DNA of 23,832 nucleotides. It comes from Candidatus Sumerlaeota bacterium (lineage in GTDB: Bacteria > Sumerlaeota > Sumerlaeia > MVZB01 > JAJFLK01). The translations under genes were made by a program, and so were the position numbers. Below are positions 1 to 8,424 of the stretch, in pieces. The stretch covers positions 1 through 23,832 of the forward strand of contig JAJFLK010000465.1 in the NCBI GenBank assembly GCA_021772735.1, read 5' to 3'. Each line of letters begins with the position of its first letter. The first letter of the stretch is position 1. Under the pieces are notes generated by a model. It was given only the letters and a program-made list of their open reading frames with translations. It was not told the origin of the DNA and searched no databases.

Positions 1-354
1 GCGATGAGCTCGCTTCTACCGATCTTGAACGACGGCGGAGTGCTGTGCCGGCTGGGGACGTTCCGGCCCGATGCGGATCTCCCGGGGCGGAGCGAGGCGT
101 GGCCCGATTCGATGACCGAAGAAGTCCAGCGGCGAGGGATCTGCGTGACTGGCCCCCGGCCTGCTTTCGCCGAGACTCCCGAGCATGGGAATTTATTGGC
201 AAATTGGCTGAGACTGATCGCCGACGGGCTGATCCCGACCGAGCGTATCCTGACCGACGAATGCACGCCCGAGGAGGCGCCGCTCATGCTCAAACGCCTT
301 GATGCGGGCGTGAAATCCATCTGCGGTGTCGTTGTGCGGTGGGAATCAAAATAG
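1..354 (+). CDS. C-terminal fragment of a zinc-type medium-chain dehydrogenase/reductase (5' end outside window)
   Basis: The frame is open from the first base, so the gene starts upstream of the window. The ATG at position 4 is probably internal. About 117 residues are visible. They open with a Leu-rich segment ending in NDGGVLCRLGTF, which resembles the end of the Rossmann region in zinc-dependent alcohol/polyol dehydrogenases, where a 'GG-x-V/L-x-x-x-G' strand is usual. The tail, with LIADGLIPTERILTDECT followed by an EEAP segment and LKRLDAG, matches the usual ending 'L-x-x-G-x-I-x-x-x-x-L-I-T...EAxxA'. No catalytic zinc ligands fall in the visible part, so substrate and cofactor cannot be read. 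It ends about 120 nt before glgE and may or may not share its transcript. The family call rests on the C-terminal pattern only. Confidence 0.5.
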   Translation, partial: AMSSLLPILNDGGVLCRLGTFRPDADLPGRSEAWPDSMTEEVQRRGICVTGPRPAFAETPEHGNLLANWLRLIADGLIPTERILTDECTPEEAPLMLKRLDAGVKSICGVVVRWESK

Positions 355-389
355 CCGGCTCCAGACCGATTTCAGACCGCCGATTCCCA

Positions 390-420
390 TTGCTATTGGC
401 CTGGGGGATTGTGCAATAAT
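390..420 (+). promoter_or_regulatory. Weak sigma70-like promoter candidate upstream of glgE
   Basis: TTGCTA (390-395) and AATAAT (415-420) are separated by 19 nt in the 122-nt gap before glgE. Each element fits the consensus only partly and the spacing is long. A short direct repeat, CAGACCG at 362-368 and 373-379, lies just upstream with an 11-nt period and could be an operator. This is the only plausible start of the glucan operon transcript that I can see. Confidence 0.25.
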
Positions 421-476
421 CATCTTCCTAAGCGTTGGGCATATGCGCTGACATTTGGGGGGGATTGAGGGATTCT

Positions 477-2666
477 GTGAACGACATTGCAGGGCGGAGC
501 CGGGTTGTTATCGAGGGCGTGACCCCCGAGATCGACGCCGGACGTTTTCTTATTCGGCGCGCCGAAGGCGAACGCGTGGTCGTCGAAGCCGATATATTCG
601 CCGATGGCACCGAAGCGCTCGCGTGCGTGCTGCGTTACCGGAAGGCCCGCGCGCGCCGGTGGATCGAAACCCCGATGGCTCCACTTGCCAATGATCGCTG
701 GCACGGCGAGTTCATCGTCTCCGAACAAGGCCAATGGGATTACTCCATCGTCGCATGGATTGATCCTTTTCAAACGTGGCTCCACGGGTTGGAGAAGAAG
801 GCCGAGGCGGGCCTGGATGTTTCCCTTGAATTGCTCGGCGGCGCGGCTGTCATCGACCGCTCGCGCAAGGGCGCCCGGGGCGAGGCTCGCAAGAAATTAA
901 CCACGTATTTCCAGGCCCTGCGCGGCGACTCGACGCCCGCGGCTCTGGCCCTGACCGAAAGATCCAAGTCCAAAGCGGACGACGCGGTGTTCGACCCGAC
1001 GGTGCATTACGTTGAGCCTCCCTCTTCGAGCGCATCGAGCCCTTCGACGGTTCGACTCGAATCCGGCGGTGCGACCATGCGCGCTCTTGGCGATCGTGTT
1101 GCGACCGGAACCGCCGTCGCCGATCAGCGCAATCGCGTCGCCATCGCCGCAGCCGAAGAATTACGCGATTTGATGGCGGCACATCCGGACCGGCGGTTTG
1201 CGACGAAATCGAGCCGAACGCTCAGCGTGATGGTCGAGCGCGAGCGCGCTGGATTCAGCGCATGGTATGAAATGTTCCCGCGCTCGTGCGCACCCGAGGC
1301 CGGCCGACACGGGACTTTGGCCGACGCCGAGGCGATTCTTCCCGACGTCGCCGCGATGGGTTTCGAGATCGTTTATCTTCCGCCGATCCATCCGATCGGC
1401 CGCGCCTTCCGCAAAGGGCCGAACAACGCGCTGGACGCCGGGCCCGACGACCCGGGTTGCCCGTGGGCGATCGGCTCCGAGCACGGCGGGCATAAAGCCG
1501 TCCATCCCGAGCTCGGCACGGTTGAGGATTTCGACCGATTTGCTTCGCGCGCCTCCGAGCTGGGCATGGAGGTCGCTCTGGATCTGGCGTTCCAGTGTTC
1601 GCCGGATCACCCCTACGTGACCGATCACCCGGAGTGGTTCCGCCATCGGGCCGATGGGAGCATTCAGTACGCCGAGAATCCCCCAAAAAAATATCAGGAT
1701 ATCTTTCCCTTTGATTTCGAATGCGAGGATTGGCAGGGATTGTGGAACGAGCTGAAAAGCGTCGTCGATTTTTGGATCGCACGCGGCGTTCGGGTTTTCC
1801 GCGTCGATAATCCGCACACCAAACCGTTTCGCTTCTGGGAATGGATGATCGGTCAGATCAATGCCGAGCATTCGGATATCATCTTTCTTGCCGAAGCCTT
1901 TACCGCGCCCAAGGTCATGTATCGCCTTGCCAAGCTCGGTTTCACGCAGTCATACACGTATTTCACCTGGCGCAACACGAAGTGGGAACTGACGCAATAC
2001 ATGACCGAGTTGACGCAGAGTGAGGTCGGCGAATATTTCCGGCCGTGCCTTTGGCCGAACACGCCGGACATCCTACACGAATATCTCCAAACCGGAGGGC
2101 GCGGGGCGTTCATGGCGCGGCTCGTGCTGGCAGCGACGCTCTCGGCCAACTACGGCATCTATGGCCCGGTGTTCGAGCTGTGTGAAGCGACGCCGCGCGA
2201 GGCCGATAGCGAGGAATACCTCGAATCAGAAAAGTATGAAGTCCGGCACTGGAATCGAAGTTCGCAGACGAGCCTTCGCGAATTTATCACGCGCATCAAC
2301 ACGATCCGGCGCGAGCACGCGGCGCTGCACGACAACCGCAGCCTGCGTTTTCACTCGGTCGACAACGAGCAAATCATCGCATACACCAAGCGCGGTGCCG
2401 ACGGCGAGGACGTGATCCTGACCGTCGTTAACCTGGACCCCGCCGGGACGCAATCGGGCTGGACCGATCTCGCCCTGGACGATCTGGGTCTGGACGCGCA
2501 CGAGCCTTTCGAAGCGCACGACCTCCTGACTGACGCGCGCTACACATGGAAAGGCGCGCGCAATTATGTGGAACTCGATCCGGGCGTCGTCCCGGCGCAT
2601 GTGCTTTGCCTGACCCGACGCGAAGCGCAGACGGACCATATGAACGGGGCTCAATCGAACGCATAG
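477..2666 (+). CDS. glgE: Alpha-1,4-glucan:maltose-1-phosphate maltosyltransferase (GlgE, GH13_3)
   Basis: This enzyme transfers maltosyl units from alpha-maltose-1-phosphate to the non-reducing ends of alpha-1,4-glucan, the polymerising step of the GlgE pathway. I chose the GTG at 477: GAGGG sits 5 nt upstream, and the family-typical RVVIEGVTPEIDAGRF begins 8 residues in. A TTG at 435 would add 14 residues but has no visible ribosome site. The 729-residue product has an N-terminal beta domain and then the GH13 barrel. Numbered from the GTG, the nucleophile is Asp444 in FRVDNPHTKPF, the acid/base is Glu473 in FLAEAF, and the third carboxylate is Asp531 in PNTPDIL. A Ser/Pro-rich stretch of about 50 residues around 150-205 looks like an insertion relative to GlgE proteins I know, which are nearer 660-700 residues. 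The stop lies 5 nt before the next gene's ATG, so the two are probably translationally linked. Confidence 0.93.
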   Translation: MNDIAGRSRVVIEGVTPEIDAGRFLIRRAEGERVVVEADIFADGTEALACVLRYRKARARRWIETPMAPLANDRWHGEFIVSEQGQWDYSIVAWIDPFQTWLHGLEKKAEAGLDVSLELLGGAAVIDRSRKGARGEARKKLTTYFQALRGDSTPAALALTERSKSKADDAVFDPTVHYVEPPSSSASSPSTVRLESGGATMRALGDRVATGTAVADQRNRVAIAAAEELRDLMAAHPDRRFATKSSRTLSVMVERERAGFSAWYEMFPRSCAPEAGRHGTLADAEAILPDVAAMGFEIVYLPPIHPIGRAFRKGPNNALDAGPDDPGCPWAIGSEHGGHKAVHPELGTVEDFDRFASRASELGMEVALDLAFQCSPDHPYVTDHPEWFRHRADGSIQYAENPPKKYQDIFPFDFECEDWQGLWNELKSVVDFWIARGVRVFRVDNPHTKPFRFWEWMIGQINAEHSDIIFLAEAFTAPKVMYRLAKLGFTQSYTYFTWRNTKWELTQYMTELTQSEVGEYFRPCLWPNTPDILHEYLQTGGRGAFMARLVLAATLSANYGIYGPVFELCEATPREADSEEYLESEKYEVRHWNRSSQTSLREFITRINTIRREHAALHDNRSLRFHSVDNEQIIAYTKRGADGEDVILTVVNLDPAGTQSGWTDLALDDLGLDAHEPFEAHDLLTDARYTWKGARNYVELDPGVVPAHVLCLTRREAQTDHMNGAQSNA

Positions 2667-2671
2667 GGCGA

Positions 2672-5600
2672 ATGATTTTGCGCGCAAGCAGCGCGACGCA
2701 AACGATAAGGAAACCGGCTTTGCCGAAGCTGAATAAAAAGACCTCCCCGAGCAAGAACGCGAAGCGTGCGGCCAGCGATAACGGCGCAGCTCCAGGCGCG
2801 CCGGCGCGCGAGGCTGCTCGCGGCGGCGTTTCCGGCTCGGCGCCCATCGGCGATCCGCTGTGGTTCAAGGACGCCGTCATCTACGAGCTCCATGTCCGCT
2901 CGTTTTTCGACAGCCAGGGCGATGGCATCGGAGACTTCGCGGGCCTGATGGAGAAGCTGGATTACCTCCAGGATCTTGGCGTGACGGCGCTTTGGCTGCT
3001 GCCGTTTTATCCTTCGCCTCTGCGCGACGATGGATACGACATCGGCGAATACACCGGCATTCATCCCTCATACGGCACGATCCGCGATTTTAGAAAATTT
3101 CTGGACGAGGCGCACCGGCGTGGGTTGCGGGTCATCACGGAGCTGGTCATCAACCACACCTCGGACCAGCACGCGTGGTTCAAGCGCGCCCGCAAAGCCA
3201 ATCCCGGGAGCCGGTGGCGGGATTTCTACGTCTGGAGCGATACCCCGGATCGATACGCCGAGGCCCGAATCATTTTCAAGGATTTCGAGACCTCGAACTG
3301 GACGTGGGACGGCGAGGCGAAAGCCTATTACTGGCATCGGTTCTATAGCCATCAGCCCGATTTGAATTACGAGAACCCCGAGGTGCACAAGGCGATTTTC
3401 GGCGTTCTGGATTTCTGGCTCAAGATGGGCGTGGACGGCCTGCGGGTGGACGCCGTGCCATATCTGTATGAAGAAGAAGGCACGAACTGCGAGAACCTTG
3501 CGCAGACGCATGAATTCGTCCGTAAGCTGCGCAGCCACGTCCAGAAATCATTCCCCGAATGCATGCTCTTGGCCGAAGCGAATCAATGGCCCGAGGACGC
3601 CGTCGAGTATTTTGGGAACGACGACGAGTTCCAGATGGGGTTTCACTTCCCGCTGATGCCTCGCATGTTCATGGCGCTGCGGATGGAAGATCGCTCGCCG
3701 ATCATCGACATCCTGGAGCAAACACCTGCCATTCCCGAGGGTTGCCAGTGGGCGACCTTCCTGCGCAACCACGACGAACTGACGCTTGAGATGGTCAGCG
3801 ACGATGAACGCGATTACATGTATCGCGTCTACGCGCACGATCAGCAGATGCGTATCAACGTCGGCATCCGGCGTCGCTTGGCGCCGCTGCTCGGCAACGA
3901 CCGCCGCGCGATCGAGTTGATGAACGGCCTGCTGTTTTCTTTAACCGGAACGCCGGTCCTGTATTACGGCGACGAGATCGGAATGGGCGATAACATTTAC
4001 CTGGGCGACCGCAATGGCGTGCGCACGCCGATGCAGTGGAGCGGCGATCGCAACGCGGGTTTCTCCAAAGCCAATTCCCAACGCCTCTACTTCCCCGTCA
4101 TTACCGATCCCGAGTATCACTACGAATCGGTCAACGTCGACGCGCAGCAGAGCAATTCGAGCTCCCTTCTGTGGTGGATGAAGCGGCTGATCGCGCGGCG
4201 CAAACGCGTCAAGGCCTTCAGCCGGGGGACTCTGGAATTCCTGCATCCGGAGAACCGAAAAGTTCTGGCGTATTTGCGCCGCCACGAGGGCGAGACCGTC
4301 CTTGTCGTCGCCAACCTCTCGCGTTTCGTTCAATATGTGGAACTGGATTTATCGGAGTTTAAAGCCAGCCGACTCGTCGAGATGTTCGGGCACACCGAGT
4401 TCCCATACATCGGCGACCTGCCGTTCTTCCTCACGCTCGGGCCGCACTCGTTTTACTGGTTCAACGTCGACGACACGACGAGCGAAGCCGGCCTGCCCTA
4501 CTCGGTTGCCGAGCCCGAGGATGGACTGGCATCGATCATGGTCCGAGGTGCATGGGAGACCATTTTCAAGGCGCGCGCTCGCGGACGGCTCGAAGCCGTC
4601 CTGCCTCAATATTTAAACGGCTGCCGCTGGTTCGGCGGCAAGTCGCGCGGCGTCCAATCGGTGACGATCGAAGACGCCGTTCCGATGAACGTCGAAGACC
4701 GAAAGGCCTACATCGTCGTTGTGAATGTGCAATATCGCAGCGGCGAGCCCGAATCCTATTGCCTCCCGCTCATCTACGCCGAAGAGCCATACGTAACCCA
4801 GGTGCTCGATACGCACCCGCATGATTCGATCGTCTGCCGCTTGAGCGCCGGAGGCTGCGGTGGCCTGCTCCACGATGCGCTTCACGACAGCGATTTTTGC
4901 GCCATGCTTTTGAATGCGATCTCCTCCCGTCGCCGTTGCAAGGGAACCCACGGAACCATCGTCGCCTCGGGGACGCATGAATTCCGGAGCGCAACGCGCA
5001 AGCAGGACTTCGCCTTGCTGGGCAGTTCGGTCCTAAAGGGTGAGCAATCCAATTCGAGCGTCATTTACGATACGGCTTACGTTCTGAAACTTTTCCGCGG
5101 TCTCGGCGAAGGCCTGAATCCGGACCTGGAGATCGGTCGATTCCTGACCGAGAATTCCCGCTTTGCGCACATCCCGGCCATCGCGGGTGCGATCGAATAC
5201 GAGCCGAATACGGGCCCTGGGCGGACGCTGGCGATCCTCCAGACTTACGTTCCCAACGAGGGCGAAGCATGGACGCTTACTGTGGATTCGCTCAAACAAT
5301 TCTTCACCGACGCCCTGGCCCAACCGCCTGAGCTGCTCAAGCCTGGTGGCGCCCATACCGGGGGCTCGACGGCGCAATTGCTCGATGGCACGACTTCGGA
5401 AGTCGTCCAAGGGATGGTCGGGGCGTATTTCTCATGGGTCGAGCTTCTGGGCAGGCGAACGGCCGAGATGCACCTGGCCCTGGCCTCGGATCGCGAGGTG
5501 CCCGAGTTTGCGCCCGAGCCGTGGTCCAAGCTGTATCAGCGCAGCGTTTATCAATCGCTTATCGATGGTGCGAATCGCGCGATGCGTCAGCTCAAGCGTG

Positions 5601-6181
5601 TCAACTGCGACCTGCCCGCCGGCGTCCAACCGAAAGCCGAGCAGCTCCTGGATCTCAAAGATGTGTTGGCAGACCGTTTCAAACAGATTCTGAAAATCAA
5701 GATCGATGCCGAGCGAATCCGCTGCCACGGCGATTTTCATCTGGGCCAGGTGCTCCATGCCGGCGCGGACATTTGCATCCTGGATTTCGAGGGCGAGCCC
5801 ATGCGGTCGCTCGGCCAGCGCCGCCTGAAACGTTCGCCCTTGGTCGACGTGGCGGGGATGATCCGCTCGTTCCATTACGCCGCCCGCGCGGCGCTCGCGG
5901 ACTTGATGCGCGGCGAAGGCCTGCTTTTTGAAGATCGCGGGGTGCTCGAGCAGTGGGCGCGCGAATGGTTCGATGGCGTGACCCGCTCGTATCTCATCGC
6001 GTATCTGGACGCGGCCGGATCGGCGGATTTCCTTCCGACCGGCCGGCAGGAACTATGCGCGCTGCTCGACGCTTTCGTGCTCGACAAGGCGCTTTACGAG
6101 CTCGGCTACGAATTGGACAACCGGCCGGATTGGATCGAAATCCCGCTCGAAGGTATTTTTCGAATTCTCGGAGTAGATTGA
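2672..6181 (+). CDS. treS: Trehalose synthase-maltokinase fusion (TreS-Mak/Pep2)
   Basis: A bifunctional protein of about 1169 residues. The N-terminal GH13_16 part interconverts trehalose and maltose. The C-terminal aminoglycoside-kinase-like part phosphorylates maltose to maltose-1-phosphate, the GlgE donor. From ATG 2672, TreS covers about 60-600, with nucleophile Asp260 (GLRVDAVPYLYEEEG), acid/base Glu302 (LLAEANQWPEDAVEYFG) and Asp368 (FLRNHDELTLE). Maltokinase starts near 625, with NGCRWFGGKSRG at about 649, the catalytic loop HGDFHLGQ at 1019-1026 and the metal-binding DFEGEP at 1038. The first 60 residues are Lys/Ala/Pro-rich and probably disordered. The start is uncertain: ATG 2672 is 5 nt after glgE, but TTG 2720 has a better ribosome site (TAAGGA, 8 nt upstream). 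The stop overlaps the malQ ATG. Fusions of this kind are known alongside glgE. Confidence 0.94.
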   Translation: MILRASSATQTIRKPALPKLNKKTSPSKNAKRAASDNGAAPGAPAREAARGGVSGSAPIGDPLWFKDAVIYELHVRSFFDSQGDGIGDFAGLMEKLDYLQDLGVTALWLLPFYPSPLRDDGYDIGEYTGIHPSYGTIRDFRKFLDEAHRRGLRVITELVINHTSDQHAWFKRARKANPGSRWRDFYVWSDTPDRYAEARIIFKDFETSNWTWDGEAKAYYWHRFYSHQPDLNYENPEVHKAIFGVLDFWLKMGVDGLRVDAVPYLYEEEGTNCENLAQTHEFVRKLRSHVQKSFPECMLLAEANQWPEDAVEYFGNDDEFQMGFHFPLMPRMFMALRMEDRSPIIDILEQTPAIPEGCQWATFLRNHDELTLEMVSDDERDYMYRVYAHDQQMRINVGIRRRLAPLLGNDRRAIELMNGLLFSLTGTPVLYYGDEIGMGDNIYLGDRNGVRTPMQWSGDRNAGFSKANSQRLYFPVITDPEYHYESVNVDAQQSNSSSLLWWMKRLIARRKRVKAFSRGTLEFLHPENRKVLAYLRRHEGETVLVVANLSRFVQYVELDLSEFKASRLVEMFGHTEFPYIGDLPFFLTLGPHSFYWFNVDDTTSEAGLPYSVAEPEDGLASIMVRGAWETIFKARARGRLEAVLPQYLNGCRWFGGKSRGVQSVTIEDAVPMNVEDRKAYIVVVNVQYRSGEPESYCLPLIYAEEPYVTQVLDTHPHDSIVCRLSAGGCGGLLHDALHDSDFCAMLLNAISSRRRCKGTHGTIVASGTHEFRSATRKQDFALLGSSVLKGEQSNSSVIYDTAYVLKLFRGLGEGLNPDLEIGRFLTENSRFAHIPAIAGAIEYEPNTGPGRTLAILQTYVPNEGEAWTLTVDSLKQFFTDALAQPPELLKPGGAHTGGSTAQLLDGTTSEVVQGMVGAYFSWVELLGRRTAEMHLALASDREVPEFAPEPWSKLYQRSVYQSLIDGANRAMRQLKRVNCDLPAGVQPKAEQLLDLKDVLADRFKQILKIKIDAERIRCHGDFHLGQVLHAGADICILDFEGEPMRSLGQRRLKRSPLVDVAGMIRSFHYAARAALADLMRGEGLLFEDRGVLEQWAREWFDGVTRSYLIAYLDAAGSADFLPTGRQELCALLDAFVLDKALYELGYELDNRPDWIEIPLEGIFRILGVD

Positions 6182-8424
6182 TGGCAAAGACCCTGCACGT
6201 TCCCAAAGCCGCGTTGAATCGACTGGCCCGTTCCTACGGAATTCAGACGGCATACGCCGACCTTAATAAGAATATGCGTCACGCCTCGCCCGAGGCGCTG
6301 ATGGCTGCATTGCGTGCGCTGCGCTGCCCAATTGACGACCCTGGACAAGCGGGCGATGCACTGCGCGCCAGGCAGGTCGAGGTCGCCCGACGCATGATTT
6401 CACCTGTTCTTGTCGCGTGGAACGGGCGCCCGACCGGCCTCGACATCTGCCTGCCGCGCTCGATCTCGACCGGACGATTCGAATGTACGCTCAAGCTCGA
6501 AAGAGGCGCGAACCTGGCGGGGGCTGCGACAACGAGGCGTGCGAAGGGCGCGGAGTTTGCGCCCGGCACGACGCATCGCTGGTCCGGTGTTGTTGGCCGG
6601 CTCGATCTCAAGCTCGAGTTCGAGGTCCGGGGCGAACGATTCATCAAGAGGGCGATCCCGATTCCCGGTCCCCTCCCCTTCGGCTACCACGACCTGACCG
6701 TCGAGGGCAAATTCGGCAGGCATCGAGTGCTCCTCATCTGCGCGCCGCGCAGGTCGTACCGTCTGCCCAAGGGACATGGGGAAGACAGCTGGGGAGTCTT
6801 CGTGCCGCTCTACGCGCATCGCTCCGAGCGGACCGTGGGCATCGGCGATTTCACGGACCTTGAGAACCTGACCGACTGGGTCGGCGATCAGGGCGGCAAC
6901 GTCGTCGCGACACTGCCGTTCCTCTCGGCATATCTGGATGAACCCTTCGAGCCGAGCCCGTATGCGCCGGTCAGCCGCCTATTTTGGAACGAGCTTTATG
7001 CCGATTTCGAGAGGGCCGAAGGGTTTGCGACATCGGCCAGGGCTCGGCGCATCGCGGGGTCTGCGGACTTCAAGCGCGAAGCCGCCGAGCTGCGCGATCT
7101 AAAGCTGACCGATTACCGCCGCGTTGCCGCGCTGAAAAGGCGCGTGTTCGAAGCTCTGGCCGATTCGTTCTTCGAATGCGGGGGAGACGCGAAGAACTCC
7201 GATTTCGTAGCCTTCATGCGCGAGCGAACCGAGCTGAAGCAATACGCAAAGTTTCGGGCTTACGGCGAACGACTGCGCACGCCTTGGCAGACCTGGCCCG
7301 CCGCGCAACGCGCCGGACGCATCGGCCCCAAAGATTATGACGAGCGCAATTACCGGTACCATCTCTTTGTTCAATGGGTGGCGGATCGGCAGGTCGCTCA
7401 CCTGGGCGCGCAGGCGGCTCGTCAGGGCCCCGGGCTGTATCTGGATCTCCCGGTCGGGGTGAACGGCAACAGCTACGACGTCTGGCGCGACCGCAAATCG
7501 TTCGTAAGCGGCGTCTATACCGGCGCACCGCCCGATCCTTTTTTCACCGGCGGTCAGGATTGGGGATTCCCGCCGTATCACCCCGAAGCAATTCGCGAGC
7601 GCCACTACGCCGATTTCATTGCCGCGATCCGCCACCAGTGCCGCCATGCCGGAATTCTTCGGATCGATCATGTCATGGGACTTCATCGTCTGTTCTGGGT
7701 GCCATGCGAAATGGGGGCTCGCGAGGGTCTGTATGTGAAATACAATTCAGGCGAGGCTTCGGCAATTCTCGCGCTCGAATCGACGCGCAATCGAACGATG
7801 ATCGTCGGCGAAGATCTCGGGATCGTCCCCGAGGCCGTGCGCAAGGGGATGACGTCGCACGGCTTCAAGCGCATGTATGTCATGCAGTTTGGAGTCAATG
7901 CGGACCCGGAGCGGGCCGTGCAAAGCATTCCCAATAACGCGGTGGCCAGCCTGAACACGCACGATGTCCCGCCGTTTGCCTCGTTCTGGCGCAGCGCCGA
8001 CGTTGACGATCGCGTCGATCTCGGGCTGTGCCGTGAAGATCGCGCGCACTCGGAGAAGGCCGACCGCGAGAGAGTCAAACAGGCTTTGACGAGTTACCTA
8101 GGCTCGAAAGGGATGATCGAAAATGGCAGCCCCGGCCGCCTCGCGCGGGAGAACGTCAACGGCGGCGGCGCCGCGGGCCTCGAGGCCGAGGCGGTTCTTA
8201 AAGGATGCCTGCGGTATCTGGCGTCGAGCCATGCTCCGGCCGTGCTGGTTTCCCTGGAGGATCTTTGGCTTGAAGCCGCTCCGCAGAACGTGCCCGGCAC
8301 AGTCGACGAGCGGCCGAACTGGCGCCGCAAGGCTCGATTTACGTTCGAGCAGTTTGCAAAGGATCCGGAGATTCTCGGGCTGCTGCGCGACATCGACCGC
8401 CGGCGATCGAACGGCCACACCTGA
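6181..8424 (+). CDS. malQ: 4-alpha-glucanotransferase (amylomaltase, GH77)
   Basis: This enzyme disproportionates linear malto-oligosaccharides by transferring alpha-1,4-glucan segments, so it can recycle short chains from the glucan. The ATG overlaps the preceding stop by one base, which implies translational coupling. The 747-residue length suits the MalQ form with an N-terminal extension. Residues 1-60 hold the small helical domain (LARSYGIQTAYADLN, then SPEALMAALRAL), and a beta-rich domain precedes the barrel. Barrel motifs include ERTVGIGDFTDLENL, FEPSPYAPVSRLFWNELY and GVNGNSYDVW. Catalytic residues are Asp496 (RIDHVMGLHRLFWVP), Glu544 (VGEDLGIVPEAV) and Asp595 (LNTHDVPPF). All three are intact. 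Position in the operon suggests a housekeeping role in glucan turnover rather than maltose uptake, since no transporter is nearby. Confidence 0.93.
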   Translation: MAKTLHVPKAALNRLARSYGIQTAYADLNKNMRHASPEALMAALRALRCPIDDPGQAGDALRARQVEVARRMISPVLVAWNGRPTGLDICLPRSISTGRFECTLKLERGANLAGAATTRRAKGAEFAPGTTHRWSGVVGRLDLKLEFEVRGERFIKRAIPIPGPLPFGYHDLTVEGKFGRHRVLLICAPRRSYRLPKGHGEDSWGVFVPLYAHRSERTVGIGDFTDLENLTDWVGDQGGNVVATLPFLSAYLDEPFEPSPYAPVSRLFWNELYADFERAEGFATSARARRIAGSADFKREAAELRDLKLTDYRRVAALKRRVFEALADSFFECGGDAKNSDFVAFMRERTELKQYAKFRAYGERLRTPWQTWPAAQRAGRIGPKDYDERNYRYHLFVQWVADRQVAHLGAQAARQGPGLYLDLPVGVNGNSYDVWRDRKSFVSGVYTGAPPDPFFTGGQDWGFPPYHPEAIRERHYADFIAAIRHQCRHAGILRIDHVMGLHRLFWVPCEMGAREGLYVKYNSGEASAILALESTRNRTMIVGEDLGIVPEAVRKGMTSHGFKRMYVMQFGVNADPERAVQSIPNNAVASLNTHDVPPFASFWRSADVDDRVDLGLCREDRAHSEKADRERVKQALTSYLGSKGMIENGSPGRLARENVNGGGAAGLEAEAVLKGCLRYLASSHAPAVLVSLEDLWLEAAPQNVPGTVDERPNWRRKARFTFEQFAKDPEILGLLRDIDRRRSNGHT

